Shown here in pieces: positions 16,722 to 25,730 of a DNA stretch of 43,807 bases. The stretch is taken from contig JAFSHA010000011.1 in the NCBI GenBank assembly GCA_017440565.1, positions 1 to 43,807 of the forward strand, written 5' to 3'. How positions within the stretch are numbered: position 1 is the stretch's first letter; each line of letters begins with the position of its first letter. Source of the DNA: Eggerthellaceae bacterium. Its GTDB lineage: Bacteria > Actinomycetota > Coriobacteriia > Coriobacteriales > Eggerthellaceae. The notes beneath the pieces are model-generated. The model was not told the origin of the DNA, searched no databases, and saw nothing but the letters and a program-made list of their open reading frames with translations. The translations under genes and the position numbers were made by a program.

Positions 16722-17675
16722 ATGGAGTCGGTTGGTTCGGCGTGGCTGCCCAGAGTTGCGACGGGTGCCAAGGTTCTGTGCATCGGCGCGGTGATGGCCG
16801 ACGTGGTGTGCCGCGTGCCGCGCCTGCCCGAACGAGGCGAGGGCGTAGTGGTGGAGCGGCGCGACGTCTACCTTGGTGGATGCGCCTTCAATTCGGCGAG
16901 CATCGTGCGTCAGATGGGCTACCCGTGCTTTCTCATGGCTCCTATTGGGCGTGGCCTTTACGCCGATTTCATTCGCCGCGAGCTTGATGCGCGCGGCCTC
17001 TCTGCGCTGCAAGTCGACACGGCGCTTGACTGCGGTTCGTGTACCTGCTTCATCGAGCCTGACGGCGAGCGCACCATGGTGACCTCTCCTGGTATCGAGC
17101 GCTGCTTCGAGCCGACGTGGTTCGACTCCCTCGATGCCTCCGAGTTCGGCTTCGTGCTTGCGGCGGGTTACGAGATCGAGGGGCCTGGCGGCGATGCCAT
17201 CCTCTCTTTCATCGAGGCGAACCCCCACCTCGCATTTGCCTACGCGCCCGGTCCGCGCATCATGGGGGTTGCGCAGGACGCCGCCAAGATGGCTCGCATC
17301 AAGAAGCTCTCGCCTCTGTGGCATCTCAATGATCTGGAGTTGGCGCAGATTTCCGAAGGTCATGCGGAGGGCTTCGAGGCTGCGGGTGCGTGGCTTGCCG
17401 CGGAATTCGGCAACGCGGTAGTGGTAACGCGGGGCAAACGGGGCTCGACCGCGTTCTTTCCCGATGGGACGAGCGTGAGCGTGCCTACCGACCCGGTGGT
17501 GCCGGTCGATACGGTGGGGGCGGGAGATACGCATCTCGGCGCTTTTGTGGCATCGCTTTGCTCGGGTGCCGGATGGCGCGATTCTCTGGCAAGCGCCAAC
17601 CGTGCCGCAGCTGCTGTGTGCCTGGTAGAAGGGGGCGCTCTCTCGGACGCAGACTACGAGCGACTGCTCGGCTGA
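16722..17675 (+). CDS. PfkB-family (ribokinase-like) carbohydrate kinase
   Basis: 317 residues. It starts 4 nt after hisI and so is probably cotranscribed with the his operon. Seen: N-terminal VLCIGAVMADVVCRVPRLPERGEG, glycine pair in YLGGCAFNSASIVRQMG, ATP-site VVVTRGKRGSTAF, and the C-terminal PfkB signature VDTVGAGDTHLGAFVA with catalytic base D269. The family phosphorylates sugars, nucleosides and related compounds; the precise substrate is not readable. A link to PRPP or ribose supply for histidine synthesis is only a guess from position. Confidence 0.88.
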   Translation: MESVGSAWLPRVATGAKVLCIGAVMADVVCRVPRLPERGEGVVVERRDVYLGGCAFNSASIVRQMGYPCFLMAPIGRGLYADFIRRELDARGLSALQVDTALDCGSCTCFIEPDGERTMVTSPGIERCFEPTWFDSLDASEFGFVLAAGYEIEGPGGDAILSFIEANPHLAFAYAPGPRIMGVAQDAAKMARIKKLSPLWHLNDLELAQISEGHAEGFEAAGAWLAAEFGNAVVVTRGKRGSTAFFPDGTSVSVPTDPVVPVDTVGAGDTHLGAFVASLCSGAGWRDSLASANRAAAAVCLVEGGALSDADYERLLG

Positions 17676-17735
17676 TCAGAGCAGCGCGCCGTCGACCATT
17701 TCGGCTACCATCTTTGAACGCAAGTAGGCATTTTC

Positions 17736-17764
17736 TTGTGCCGCATCTGGACTTACGCTAATAT
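17736..17764 (+). promoter_or_regulatory. Promoter of the tal-rho operon
   Basis: TTGTGC (17736-17741), 17-bp spacer, TAATAT (17759-17764). It lies in the 291-bp gap after the kinase gene. Predicted start of transcription is near 17771, leaving a long leader of about 195 nt before the tal GTG. Confidence 0.7.
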
Positions 17765-17770
17765 GGGTGC

Positions 17771-17966
17771 GTTGAATTCGCAGCTTAAATTCCCCCGCAA
17801 AACATACGCGTGAGCGCCCTTGGGCGAACTGCGCTTCTTCTTGCGAGTCCCCGAAGCCACAATCGAAGCACTTTGCGCCCTCGTGCGTTGATCGGGAGCT
17901 GCGACGTTGGCATGATGTGCGCGAAGGCGCATTTCAAAATAGGAATCCTAGTATGAGGAGGAAACC
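17771..17966 (+). promoter_or_regulatory. Long 5' leader of tal
   Basis: About 195 nt between the predicted transcription start and the coding sequence. It contains short hairpins: GCCC/GGGC around TT near 17818, TGCGC-GAAG-GCGCA near 17920, and the interrupted palindrome TAGGA-A-TCCTA just before the GAGGAGG ribosome binding site. I do not recognise a known riboswitch class. No open reading frame with a good start is seen in it. Confidence 0.4.
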
Positions 17967-18653
17967 GTGAAGTTCTTTCTGGACACCGCTGATCTGAACG
18001 AGATCGAAGAGGCGGCAAGCTGGGGCGCGCTGGCAGGCGTTACCACCAACCCGTCCCTGTACGCCAAGATCGGCGGCAAGCTTGATGACTTCCACGCCCA
18101 CATCGGCCGCATCTGCGAGATCGTCGGCCCCGACTGCCCCGTGTCCGCCGAGTCCGTCGCCATGACTCGCGACGAGATTGTCAAGGACGGCATCGAGCTG
18201 GCCGCCATCGCGCCGAACGTGGTCGTCAAGGTTCCCACGATGGTCGAGGGCCTGGCCGCTACGCGCGCCTTGGCCGACAAGGGCATCCCGGTTAACATGA
18301 CCCTGTGCTTCTCGGTTCCGCAGGCCCTTCTTGCAGCCCGCGCCGGCGCCCGCTACATCAGCCCCTTCATCGGCCGCTTCGACGACATCGCCGACGACGG
18401 CCTGCAGCAGGTGGAAAACATCGTGCGCGCCATTGGCAACTACGACTTCACCGCCAATACGGTCAACGGCGAGCAGGTCGAGATCATTGCCGCGTCCATC
18501 CGCAGCGCCAACCACGTGACCCAGGCTGCCCTCATGGGCGCCGACATTGCCACCGTGCCCTTCGGCGTGCTGAAGAAGATGGTGCAGCATCCGCTGACCG
18601 ACCGCGGCCTCGACGCATTCATGAAGGACTGGGAGAAGGTTCTTAACGCATGA
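17967..18653 (+). CDS. tal: Transaldolase, small (FSA/TAL) type
   Basis: 228-residue single-domain (beta/alpha)8 aldolase of the decameric small-transaldolase family, acting in the non-oxidative pentose phosphate pathway. It starts MKFFLDTADLNEIEEAASWG and carries GVTTNPSL. The Schiff-base lysine is K88 in VVVKVPTMVEGL. Glu62 in VSAES occupies the position that is Gln in fructose-6-phosphate aldolase, favouring transaldolase activity. GTG start at 17967 follows GAGGAGG. Its TGA overlaps the rho ATG (ATGA), so a central-carbon enzyme is translationally coupled to the transcription terminator Rho. Confidence 0.93.
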   Translation: MKFFLDTADLNEIEEAASWGALAGVTTNPSLYAKIGGKLDDFHAHIGRICEIVGPDCPVSAESVAMTRDEIVKDGIELAAIAPNVVVKVPTMVEGLAATRALADKGIPVNMTLCFSVPQALLAARAGARYISPFIGRFDDIADDGLQQVENIVRAIGNYDFTANTVNGEQVEIIAASIRSANHVTQAALMGADIATVPFGVLKKMVQHPLTDRGLDAFMKDWEKVLNA

Positions 18654-20740
18654 TCGAATCCGAGAACAACGCGATAGCCGAGGGCGCCGAGCCTGCCGAG
18701 AAGAAGCCTGTGCGTCGTCGCACGAAGAAGGTTGACGCTGCGGCTGCTGAGGCTGCTCCTGCGCCCGAGGCCCCTGCTGCTTCGGAGGCAGGATCGGCGG
18801 AGGCGCCAAAGCCGCGCCGCACCCGCACTCGCAAGGCCGCCGCAGTCGAGGAAGCTCCTGCGGCTGTCGAGGCTGCTCCTGCGCCCGAGGCTCCTGCAAC
18901 TGGGGAGGCGCCCAAGCCGCGCCGTACCCGTGCTCGTAAGGCCGCTCCCGAAAGCGCGCCTGAGGCTTCCGCTGCTGCAGAAGCCGCCGAGCAGGCTCCT
19001 TCGCCTGCGCCTGAGGGAGCTCAGGTAGCCGAGGAGCCCAAGCGCCGCCCGCGCTCTCGCGTCAAGAAAGACGCTGCTGGGGATAAACCCGAGGCCGCCG
19101 CTGAGGCCAAGCCCGAGGCTGCTGCCGAGGCGCCGGCGCCTGAGGTCGAGGCCAAGCCGGAAGGCGCTCCTGCGCCCGAGGCTGCCGCCGAAGGTGCCGA
19201 GTCCAAGGCCGATGCGGGCGAGCAGCGCGAGAAGCCCTATGGGAAGAACCGCCGCGACCGCAACCGCGACAAGCGCGAGGACGCTTCGGGCAAGGCCCAG
19301 CAGGGCCAAGGTTCCCAGAAGCACAACGGTGGGGACAACCGCCAGAACAACAACGGCAAGCAGAACGGTCAGAAGCAGAACAATCGCGACCGCGACGATC
19401 GTCGACGCAACAGGCGCGAGCGCAACCAGAACAACCGCGAGGTCGTGCCCAGCGTGACCCGCGAGGGTTTGGCCGAGCTCAAGGTGGCCGACCTGCGCGC
19501 GAAGGCCGCGGAGCTTGCGCTTGACGCCTCTGGCATGAAGAAGGCCGAGCTTGTCGAGGCTGTTTACGAGGCCAGCATGAAGGCCGAGGGCTTCATCGAG
19601 GTTTCCGGCGTGCTTGACATCATGCCCGACGGCTACGGCTTCCTGCGCGCAAGCGGATACCTGCCCGGCGAGGGCGACGCCTACGTGGGAACCGCGCTCG
19701 TGCGTCGCAACGGCCTGCGCAAGGGCGACTTCGTGGTGGGCCAGACGCGTCCCGCACGCGAAAACGAGAAGTTCGCCGCCATTCAGAAGATCATCTCCGT
19801 CAACGACGTGCCCATTGCCGAGCTGGGAGCGCGTCCTCGCTTCGCCGACCTCACGCCGGTGTACCCGGACGAGCGCCTGCTCATGGAGCACGGCCGCACT
19901 ACCATCACCGCCCGCGTCATCGACCTGTGCGCGCCCATTGGCAAGGGCCAGCGCGGCCTTATCGTCTCGCCGCCGAAGGCCGGCAAGACCACGGTTCTCA
20001 AGGATATCGCCGCTTCCATCACGGCCAACAATCCCGAGGTGCACCTCATGTGCCTGCTTGTGGACGAGCGCCCCGAAGAAGTGACCGACATGGAGCGCTC
20101 CATCAAGGGCGAGGTCGTGTCCTCGACCTTCGACATGCCCTCGGAAAACCACATCGCCGTGGCCGAGCTGGTGATCGAGCGCGCGAAGCGCTTGGTGGAA
20201 ATGGGCAGGGACGTGGTCATTCTGCTCGACTCCATCACTCGCCTTGCCCGTGCGTACAATCTGGCGCAGCCCGCTTCCGGGCGCATCCTCTCGGGTGGCG
20301 TTGACTCCACGGCCCTCTACCCGCCGAAGCGCTTCCTGGGCGCTGCGCGCAATATCGAGGGCGGCGGCAGCCTGACCATCCTCGCCTCGGCGCTCATCGA
20401 CACCGGCTCGAAGATGGACGAAGTTATCTTCGAGGAGTTCAAGGGCACGGGCAATATGGAGCTTAAGCTTGATCGCTACCTTGCCGACCGCCGCATCTTC
20501 CCGGCGATCGACCCGGTGACAAGCGGTACCCGCAAGGAGGACCTGCTGCTCAACCCGCAGGAGGCGCCGCTTATTTGGGCGGTTCGCCGCATCCTTGCGA
20601 ACCTCAACAACACCGAGCGCGCCATGGACATGCTCATCAAGTCCCTCAAGCAAACCGAGACGAACCAAGAATTCCTCATTCGCACGGCGAAGAAGGCCCA
20701 GACGCAGGCTGGCAAGACCGACGAGAACTTCGAGTTCTAG
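18650..20740 (+). CDS. rho: Transcription termination factor Rho with long N-terminal low-complexity extension
   Basis: 696 residues versus about 420 for E. coli Rho. Residues 1-180 are Ala/Pro/Glu-rich with repeated PKPRRTRxRKAA basic motifs; 185-270 are Arg/Asn/Gln/Lys-rich ([32 protein letters not shown]). The Rho core follows: the N-terminal SAP-like helical segment ([16 protein letters not shown]), an OSB RNA-binding domain ([16 protein letters not shown]), Walker [10 protein letters not shown], Walker [17 protein letters not shown], and the Q/R-loop region ([35 protein letters not shown]). Rho translocates on nascent RNA and releases polymerase. Basic disordered insertions are known in actinobacterial Rho proteins and increase RNA binding. 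ATG 18650 overlaps the tal stop. Confidence 0.97.
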   Translation: MIESENNAIAEGAEPAEKKPVRRRTKKVDAAAAEAAPAPEAPAASEAGSAEAPKPRRTRTRKAAAVEEAPAAVEAAPAPEAPATGEAPKPRRTRARKAAPESAPEASAAAEAAEQAPSPAPEGAQVAEEPKRRPRSRVKKDAAGDKPEAAAEAKPEAAAEAPAPEVEAKPEGAPAPEAAAEGAESKADAGEQREKPYGKNRRDRNRDKREDASGKAQQGQGSQKHNGGDNRQNNNGKQNGQKQNNRDRDDRRRNRRERNQNNREVVPSVTREGLAELKVADLRAKAAELALDASGMKKAELVEAVYEASMKAEGFIEVSGVLDIMPDGYGFLRASGYLPGEGDAYVGTALVRRNGLRKGDFVVGQTRPARENEKFAAIQKIISVNDVPIAELGARPRFADLTPVYPDERLLMEHGRTTITARVIDLCAPIGKGQRGLIVSPPKAGKTTVLKDIAASITANNPEVHLMCLLVDERPEEVTDMERSIKGEVVSSTFDMPSENHIAVAELVIERAKRLVEMGRDVVILLDSITRLARAYNLAQPASGRILSGGVDSTALYPPKRFLGAARNIEGGGSLTILASALIDTGSKMDEVIFEEFKGTGNMELKLDRYLADRRIFPAIDPVTSGTRKEDLLLNPQEAPLIWAVRRILANLNNTERAMDMLIKSLKQTETNQEFLIRTAKKAQTQAGKTDENFEF
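18749..18945 (+). repeat. Degenerate tandem repeat in the 5' part of rho
   Basis: A 23-nt block (GAGGCTGCTCCTGCGCCCGA followed by GGC) occurs identically at 18749-18771 and 18869-18891, exactly 120 nt (40 codons) apart. The downstream PKPRRTR-R-KAA coding segments also repeat. It encodes two copies of an Ala/Pro/Glu stretch ending in a basic motif, and suggests in-frame expansion by duplication. Confidence 0.7.
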
Positions 20741-20761
20741 CCGTAACGGAAGGGTTGTCAC

Positions 20762-21973
20762 ATGACACAGCAGAACAACTGGCAGCAGGGGGTGTGGCAC
20801 GCGGATGCGCCGGCTGCCCAGCCTCAGGCGCAGCCCCAGCAGCCCCAAGTGCCTCAGGCTCAGCCCCAAGCTCAGCCACAGGTAGCCTACGCCCAGCCCC
20901 AAACTGCTTACGGGCAGAATTGGGGTCAGCCGCAGGCGGCCTATGCTCATCCTCAAGCCCAAGCTGCCTACGCCGCGCAGGCTCAGCCTGCACCTTACGC
21001 TTCCGCAGACGTCGCCCAGCAGCCCAAAAAGCGCGGTTGGATTGTCGCCCTGGCGGTAATCGTGGCCGTCTTGGTGCTGTGCCTTGCTGGCATCGCCTCG
21101 TGCACCAGCATGGTGAACAGCTCGATGAACTCGTTCGGCTCTCTGGGGAGCTTCGGCTTCGCCGAGCCTGGTCAGGAGATGGCCTACGACGACACGGTGG
21201 GCATCATCGAGCTGGGCGGCACCATCCAGTATGACGGCTCGGTCTGCAGCCCCGAGGGCTTGAAAGAGCAGCTTGACCGCGCCGAGGAGGATCCGAACAT
21301 CGTAGCCGTGGTGCTGCGCGTCGACTCGGGCGGCGGTACCGCCACCGCGGGCGAGGAGATGGCAAACTACGTGCGTGACTTCTCCAAACCCATTGTGGTC
21401 TCGAGCGCCTCCATCAATGCGAGCGCGGCTTACGAGATATCCTCGCAGGCCGACTACATCTTTGTGGCGAAGACGACGGCTATCGGGTCCATCGGCACTG
21501 CCATGCAGATCACCGATCTTTCCGGCCTGTACGAGAAGCTTGGCATCAACGTCGAGAACATCACGTCGTCGGATTCCAAGGATTCCAGCTACGGTACTCG
21601 CGCTCTCTCCGAGGAGGAGCGTGCGTGGTATCAGGATCAGGTTGACCAGATCAACGAGACGTTCATCGAGACGGTCGCTGAAGGGCGCGGAATGGACATC
21701 GAGGACGTTCGCAAGCTTGCCAACGGCATGACCTATACCGGCATGGACGCCGTGGAGAACGGTTTGGCCGATGAGATTGGCGGTCTTGAGGACGCCGTCT
21801 TGAAGGCGTGCGAGATTGCCGGTGCGCCTGCCGATTGCGATACCATGTACCTGAACTCCGGTTCGTACTATGACCTGTATTCCCTGTTTGGTTTGACGGA
21901 GGGCGAGGCTTCGGCCGAAGATATCGCCGCCGCTTTGAAGGAGCTTGAGCAGCATGTCGGATTTGAAGGATAA
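20762..21973 (+). CDS. sppA: SppA-type signal peptide peptidase (S49), membrane-anchored
   Basis: 403 residues. An N-terminal cytoplasmic tail (1-88) is rich in Gln, Pro, Ala and Tyr. One membrane helix follows (about 93-113, GWIVALAVIVAVLVLCLAGI), then a single extracytoplasmic S49 protease domain. The domain shows VGIIELGGTI, VVLRVDSGGGTATAGEEM, the nucleophile region SINASAAYEISSQADYIF (S221; usual family motif is ASGGY) and TTAIGSIG. The candidate general-base lysine is K273. SppA degrades cleaved signal peptides in the membrane. ATG 20762 lies 21 nt after rho; the 3' end overlaps the next gene by 20 bp. Confidence 0.87.
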   Translation: MTQQNNWQQGVWHADAPAAQPQAQPQQPQVPQAQPQAQPQVAYAQPQTAYGQNWGQPQAAYAHPQAQAAYAAQAQPAPYASADVAQQPKKRGWIVALAVIVAVLVLCLAGIASCTSMVNSSMNSFGSLGSFGFAEPGQEMAYDDTVGIIELGGTIQYDGSVCSPEGLKEQLDRAEEDPNIVAVVLRVDSGGGTATAGEEMANYVRDFSKPIVVSSASINASAAYEISSQADYIFVAKTTAIGSIGTAMQITDLSGLYEKLGINVENITSSDSKDSSYGTRALSEEERAWYQDQVDQINETFIETVAEGRGMDIEDVRKLANGMTYTGMDAVENGLADEIGGLEDAVLKACEIAGAPADCDTMYLNSGSYYDLYSLFGLTEGEASAEDIAAALKELEQHVGFEG

Positions 21974-23975
21974 CAAGCGCGTTCCCTGGCCTGCGCGCGC
22001 CGTGGTCACGGCGGGCATGCCTTACGGGAACAAGCCTTTGCATTTTGGCCATATCGGCGGCGTGTTCGTGCCGGCCGACTGCTTCGCGCGTTTTTTGCGC
22101 GACCGCATTGGACGCGAGAACGTGCGATTCATCTCGGGTACCGACTGCTTCGGTTCGCCCATTGACGAGGGTTACCGCAAGCTGGTCGAGGCTGGCGAGT
22201 TCGACGGCACCATCAACGAGTACGTGCAGCGCAACCACGACATGCAGAAGGCAACGCTCGAGGCCTTCCATGTGAGCCTCGACATCTTCGAGGGGTCGGG
22301 CATTGGGCATGCAGGCGACGTGCACCAGATGGTCACCAACGCCTTTATCACCAAGCTGTACAAGAACGGTTGGCTGCGTCGTGAGTCGACCCTGCAGTTC
22401 TTCGACACCGAGGCTGGCATCTTCTTAAACGGCCGCCAGGTGGTGGGACATTGCCCCGTGCAGGGCTGCAAGTCCGAGCATGGCTACGCCGATGAATGCG
22501 ATTTGGGCCATCAGTACCAGCCCGAGGACCTGCTCAAGCCCGTTTCTTCGGTGACGGGTACCGTACCTGAGATGCGCCCGGTGGAAAACTGGTACTTTGA
22601 CCTGCCTGCGTTCGCCGACTTCCTGCGCGAGCATGTGGCCGACCTCGAGGCCGACCCCGAGGTGCGCGCTGTGGTGCCCACCACACTTAAGGAGTTTTTG
22701 GCGCCGCCCATCATCTTCATCAAGAACGAGCTGTACGAAGACTACTTGGCCGTTGCCGATGCGCTGCCTGCGCATAGCTACCGTCCGGCGGAGAAGGGCA
22801 AGCAGAGCTTCGAGATCGAGTTTGCCAGCATCGGCGAGCGCGATGCGGCCCGTCCGGTTCTGGCTAACGCCGGCCTGCGCTTCCGTACGGGAAAGACGCT
22901 CGTGCCCTTCCGCATCACCGGCAACATCGAGTGGGGAGTGAAGGCTCCTGTGCTCGAGGGAGTTGAGGGCCTGACCGTGTGGTGCTGGCCCGAGAGTTTG
23001 TGGGCGCCCATTTCGTTCACCATCGCGGTGAACGACGCCATGGGTCTTCCTCGTGGTTCGTGGCGTGATTTCTGGTGCTCGGATGAGGCGTGTGTCTACC
23101 AGTTCATCGGGCAGGACAACCTGTACTTCTACGGTGTCGCCCAACCGGCGCTGTTCGAGGCGCTCAAGCCCGGCAATCTTTTGAGCGCCGGAACCGACGC
23201 CCCGCTTCGTCAAACTACGCTGGTGGCAAACCACCACATGCTTTTCGGCGACAAGAAGGCATCCTCCTCGGGTGCGGTCAAGCCGCCGACGGGCGAGCAG
23301 CTTCTGGAGCACTACATGCCCGAGCAGCTTCGCGCCCACTTCCTGGCACTTGGTCTCGACCAGAAATCGGTCGGCTTCAAGCCGAAGCCCTTCGAGGCCG
23401 ACGAGGCCAAGCGCAATGACACGCGCTACGCCGACCCGGCTTTGAAGGAAGGCGCGCTTCTGACCAACGTGTTCAACCGCCTGGCTCGCAGCTGCTTCTA
23501 CGAGGCTCAAAAGAACTTCGATACCTGCATGCCCTTGGGCAAGCCGTCTCCCGAAGTGGCCAAGAAGGTGTATGCGGCGCTGCGCGGCTACGATGAGCGC
23601 ATGCACCGCGTCGAGCTGCATGCGGTGATGTCGCATATGGACGACTTCATCCGCTGGGCTAACAAGTACTGGGCCGACGGCATTCGAGAGGCTGAGAAGA
23701 CCGAGAACATGGAGCTGCGCCGCCAGGTGCTGCTGGACTCCTTCTTCATGCTGCGCGTGGCCACGCTGCTCATGCACCCGGTGGTGCCGAAGGGCTGCGA
23801 GAAGATCTGCACGTACCTGAACTTCGAGTTCGATGATTTCTTCAGCTGGAACTACGACTTCGAAGACAACGATGAGCTGTGCACGGCAAGCGAGATCGAC
23901 GCGGGGGCTCACCGCGTGGCCGAGCTTCCGCCGCGGACCGACTTCTTCGAGAAGCATCCGAGCCAGTTTAAGTAG
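21954..23975 (+). CDS. Divergent methionyl-tRNA synthetase-like class I protein
   Basis: 673 residues related to MetRS. The HIGH motif is HFGH (30-33 in NKPLHFGHIGGV). A zinc-knuckle insert has C167, C172, C182 and H186. The anticodon-binding helical region lies near 470-640. The KMSKS loop reads KASSS (435-439), without the second catalytic lysine. An extra stretch of about 70 residues lies between the WYFDLPAF and ITGNIEWG segments, relative to E. coli MetRS as I remember it. The C-terminal tRNA-binding (Trbp111) domain is absent. It may be a functional variant MetRS or a paralogue with another task; deciding requires knowing whether a canonical metG exists in this genome. ATG 21954 is chosen because AAGGAG lies 10 nt upstream; the upstream TTG 21945 is too close. 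Confidence 0.8.
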   Translation: MSDLKDNKRVPWPARAVVTAGMPYGNKPLHFGHIGGVFVPADCFARFLRDRIGRENVRFISGTDCFGSPIDEGYRKLVEAGEFDGTINEYVQRNHDMQKATLEAFHVSLDIFEGSGIGHAGDVHQMVTNAFITKLYKNGWLRRESTLQFFDTEAGIFLNGRQVVGHCPVQGCKSEHGYADECDLGHQYQPEDLLKPVSSVTGTVPEMRPVENWYFDLPAFADFLREHVADLEADPEVRAVVPTTLKEFLAPPIIFIKNELYEDYLAVADALPAHSYRPAEKGKQSFEIEFASIGERDAARPVLANAGLRFRTGKTLVPFRITGNIEWGVKAPVLEGVEGLTVWCWPESLWAPISFTIAVNDAMGLPRGSWRDFWCSDEACVYQFIGQDNLYFYGVAQPALFEALKPGNLLSAGTDAPLRQTTLVANHHMLFGDKKASSSGAVKPPTGEQLLEHYMPEQLRAHFLALGLDQKSVGFKPKPFEADEAKRNDTRYADPALKEGALLTNVFNRLARSCFYEAQKNFDTCMPLGKPSPEVAKKVYAALRGYDERMHRVELHAVMSHMDDFIRWANKYWADGIREAEKTENMELRRQVLLDSFFMLRVATLLMHPVVPKGCEKICTYLNFEFDDFFSWNYDFEDNDELCTASEIDAGAHRVAELPPRTDFFEKHPSQFK

Positions 23976-23984
23976 GATTTCTGC

Positions 23985-24024
23985 GCGATGCCGCTCCGTG
24001 GTCGGGGCGGCATCGCTGCTTTTC
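23985..24024 (+). terminator. Intrinsic terminator of the tal-rho-sppA-MetRS operon
   Basis: 10-bp perfect stem GCGATGCCGC (23985-23994) with GCGGCATCGC (24007-24016), 12-nt loop, followed by TGCTTTTC. It begins 9 nt after the stop codon. Confidence 0.85.
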
Positions 24025-24056
24025 GACGGCGGCCGGTTTGGCCGAGGGGGATTGCG

Positions 24057-25592
24057 ATGGGGGACAACCGGGGAAGAGAAGAGGCGCGTGCGCGTCTGGA
24101 AGCGCGGCGTGCGAGGTCGGAAGGCCCGCGCGAGGGCGCGCCGCGTCGTCCTGCCACGGCGCGCCCTGCGGGTTCGGAGCGCTCGGTGCGTTCGGGTGGC
24201 GGCTCGACCCGCAGGCCCTCCGCGCCGCCTGTCCGGGTTCAGACCCAGCAATATGCGGTTTCGAGTCGCGGGTATAGCCGAAGCGCCGGCAAGCGCGCTC
24301 TCGTTCTCGTCGCGGCGGCGCTCGCTGTTTTGCTGGTTGTGTTCTTGCTGGTGAAGGGGTGTTCTTTCGACGAGCCCGATTCGGCGGGCGAGGGTGCGGG
24401 AACGGCGTCTTCGCAGGGCCAGGTCGCGACGAAGCCCTCTTCCTCCATTCCGGCAGGTTCGGTTGAGACCATCGATGAGAACGGCATCGTGCATGGAACC
24501 ACACCCGACGGCGTGAGCTATACGGTCGTGGGTCGTGGCGTGGAGTCGGAGACGGCGGGCAAGGTGACGCTTCTGGCTGCGGGCGACCAGCTGGCAACTG
24601 ACAACCTGCTGGCCATCACCGATGCCTATGCGGGCGAGGTGGGCGACGGCGAATACGACTTCCGCCCGCTGTACCGAGAGGTCGAGCCGCTGGTGAAGGC
24701 CGCCGACATCGCGTTCATCAATCAGGAAACCGTCATGGCCGGCGAAGAGGAGTACGACTACTCGGGTTGGCCGAGCTTCAATACGCCCGAGGCTGCGGCG
24801 GCTGCCATCAGCGAAGTGGGCTTCGACCTGGTGAACTTTGCCACGAACCATACGTACGACTACTACACGTACGGCGTCGAGCAGTCGTTTGGGGTGTGGG
24901 AGAAGTACCCGAACCTGGTTGTTGGCGGCAGCTATCCCACGCAGGCTGATCGGGAAACGGTGCATATGATCGAGCGCGATGGCATGACGTTTGCCTTTTT
25001 GGCGTACTGCTATGGCGACAACTATCTGGGGACGTACGAGAACTTCCCCAATCAGCACTACATGTGCGGCTTTGACAAGCAGGCCATGGAGGCCGATATC
25101 AAGCGGGCTCAGAGCGTGGCCGACGCCGTTATCGTGGCGATGCACTGGGGCACCGAATACGTGGTCGAGCCCAATGATCAGCAGATGGAGTACGCGAAGT
25201 TTTTGGCCGACTTGGACGTTGACCTGGTGCTGGGAACGCATGCGCACATCATGCAGCCGGTGAAGTACGTGACGGGTGACACGGGCAATACCATTCCTGT
25301 GGTCTTCGGCCTTTCTGACTTCGTTTCGGGGTGGACTACGACAAACTACATCTTAAGCGGCCTGTTCACCTGCGAGTTCGCGCGCGGGGAAGCGGGCGTG
25401 GAGGTTTCGGGGCTTACCTGGTATCCGACTATCGAGTGGTCGAATGGCGAAGACGTGTACGTGCGCCTGCTGAAGGACATGGACGAGGCCACGACCAACG
25501 CCAACACGCGCACCGAGGACGTGGACGATGACTATACGTACCTGCGGGATTTCGTGAACGCATCGGGCATGGAGATTCCCGTCGTGATGTGA
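24057..25592 (+). CDS. CapA-family membrane-anchored metallophosphatase-like protein (paralogue 1)
   Basis: 511 residues: an Arg/Ala/Gly-rich basic cytoplasmic segment (1 to about 75), one membrane helix (RALVLVAAALAVLLVVFLLV), a low-complexity linker, then a CapA/PgsA domain. Family motifs are VTLLAAGDQLATDN (metal-binding Asp), FINQETVMAG, FATNHTYDYY, VIVAMHWGTEY and LVLGTHAHIMQPV. CapA proteins are linked to poly-gamma-glutamate capsule production, but many members have unknown roles in the cell envelope. No pgsB/pgsC genes are nearby. A close paralogue lies at 26924-28300, and both end with SGMEIPVVM. Start ATG 24057 follows GAGGGGG. Confidence 0.85.
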   Translation: MGDNRGREEARARLEARRARSEGPREGAPRRPATARPAGSERSVRSGGGSTRRPSAPPVRVQTQQYAVSSRGYSRSAGKRALVLVAAALAVLLVVFLLVKGCSFDEPDSAGEGAGTASSQGQVATKPSSSIPAGSVETIDENGIVHGTTPDGVSYTVVGRGVESETAGKVTLLAAGDQLATDNLLAITDAYAGEVGDGEYDFRPLYREVEPLVKAADIAFINQETVMAGEEEYDYSGWPSFNTPEAAAAAISEVGFDLVNFATNHTYDYYTYGVEQSFGVWEKYPNLVVGGSYPTQADRETVHMIERDGMTFAFLAYCYGDNYLGTYENFPNQHYMCGFDKQAMEADIKRAQSVADAVIVAMHWGTEYVVEPNDQQMEYAKFLADLDVDLVLGTHAHIMQPVKYVTGDTGNTIPVVFGLSDFVSGWTTTNYILSGLFTCEFARGEAGVEVSGLTWYPTIEWSNGEDVYVRLLKDMDEATTNANTRTEDVDDDYTYLRDFVNASGMEIPVVM

Positions 25593-25634
25593 CCTTCGTA
25601 TGTTTGCGCGCAACGGGCAGGGTGGTGGATGCGA

Positions 25635-25666
25635 GGTGCGTTGGCACCATGAAAACAACGTCGTTG
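25635..25666. other. Two short dyads in the gap between capA-1 and the SanA-like gene
   Basis: GGTGC-GTTG-GCACC (25635-25648) and CAACG-T-CGTTG (25656-25666) lie within the 138-bp intergenic region. They could be operators or part of a weak hairpin. No convincing promoter or U-tract is visible. Confidence 0.3.
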
Positions 25667-25730
25667 CGTCACGGGTCTTTCAAGGGCGGCTGCTAGACTG
25701 TGGCTGCTGGTGAAATGATGGGAGGGCCAC

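Noticed and set aside
18440-22018. 1192-residue open frame antisense to rho and sppA
   Set aside because: It is a shadow of high-GC codon usage opposite genuine, recognisable genes; no domain motifs and no ribosome binding site.
22425-25247. 940-residue antisense frame opposite the MetRS-like and CapA genes
   Set aside because: Low-complexity composition typical of antisense GC-rich frames; the sense genes have clear family motifs.
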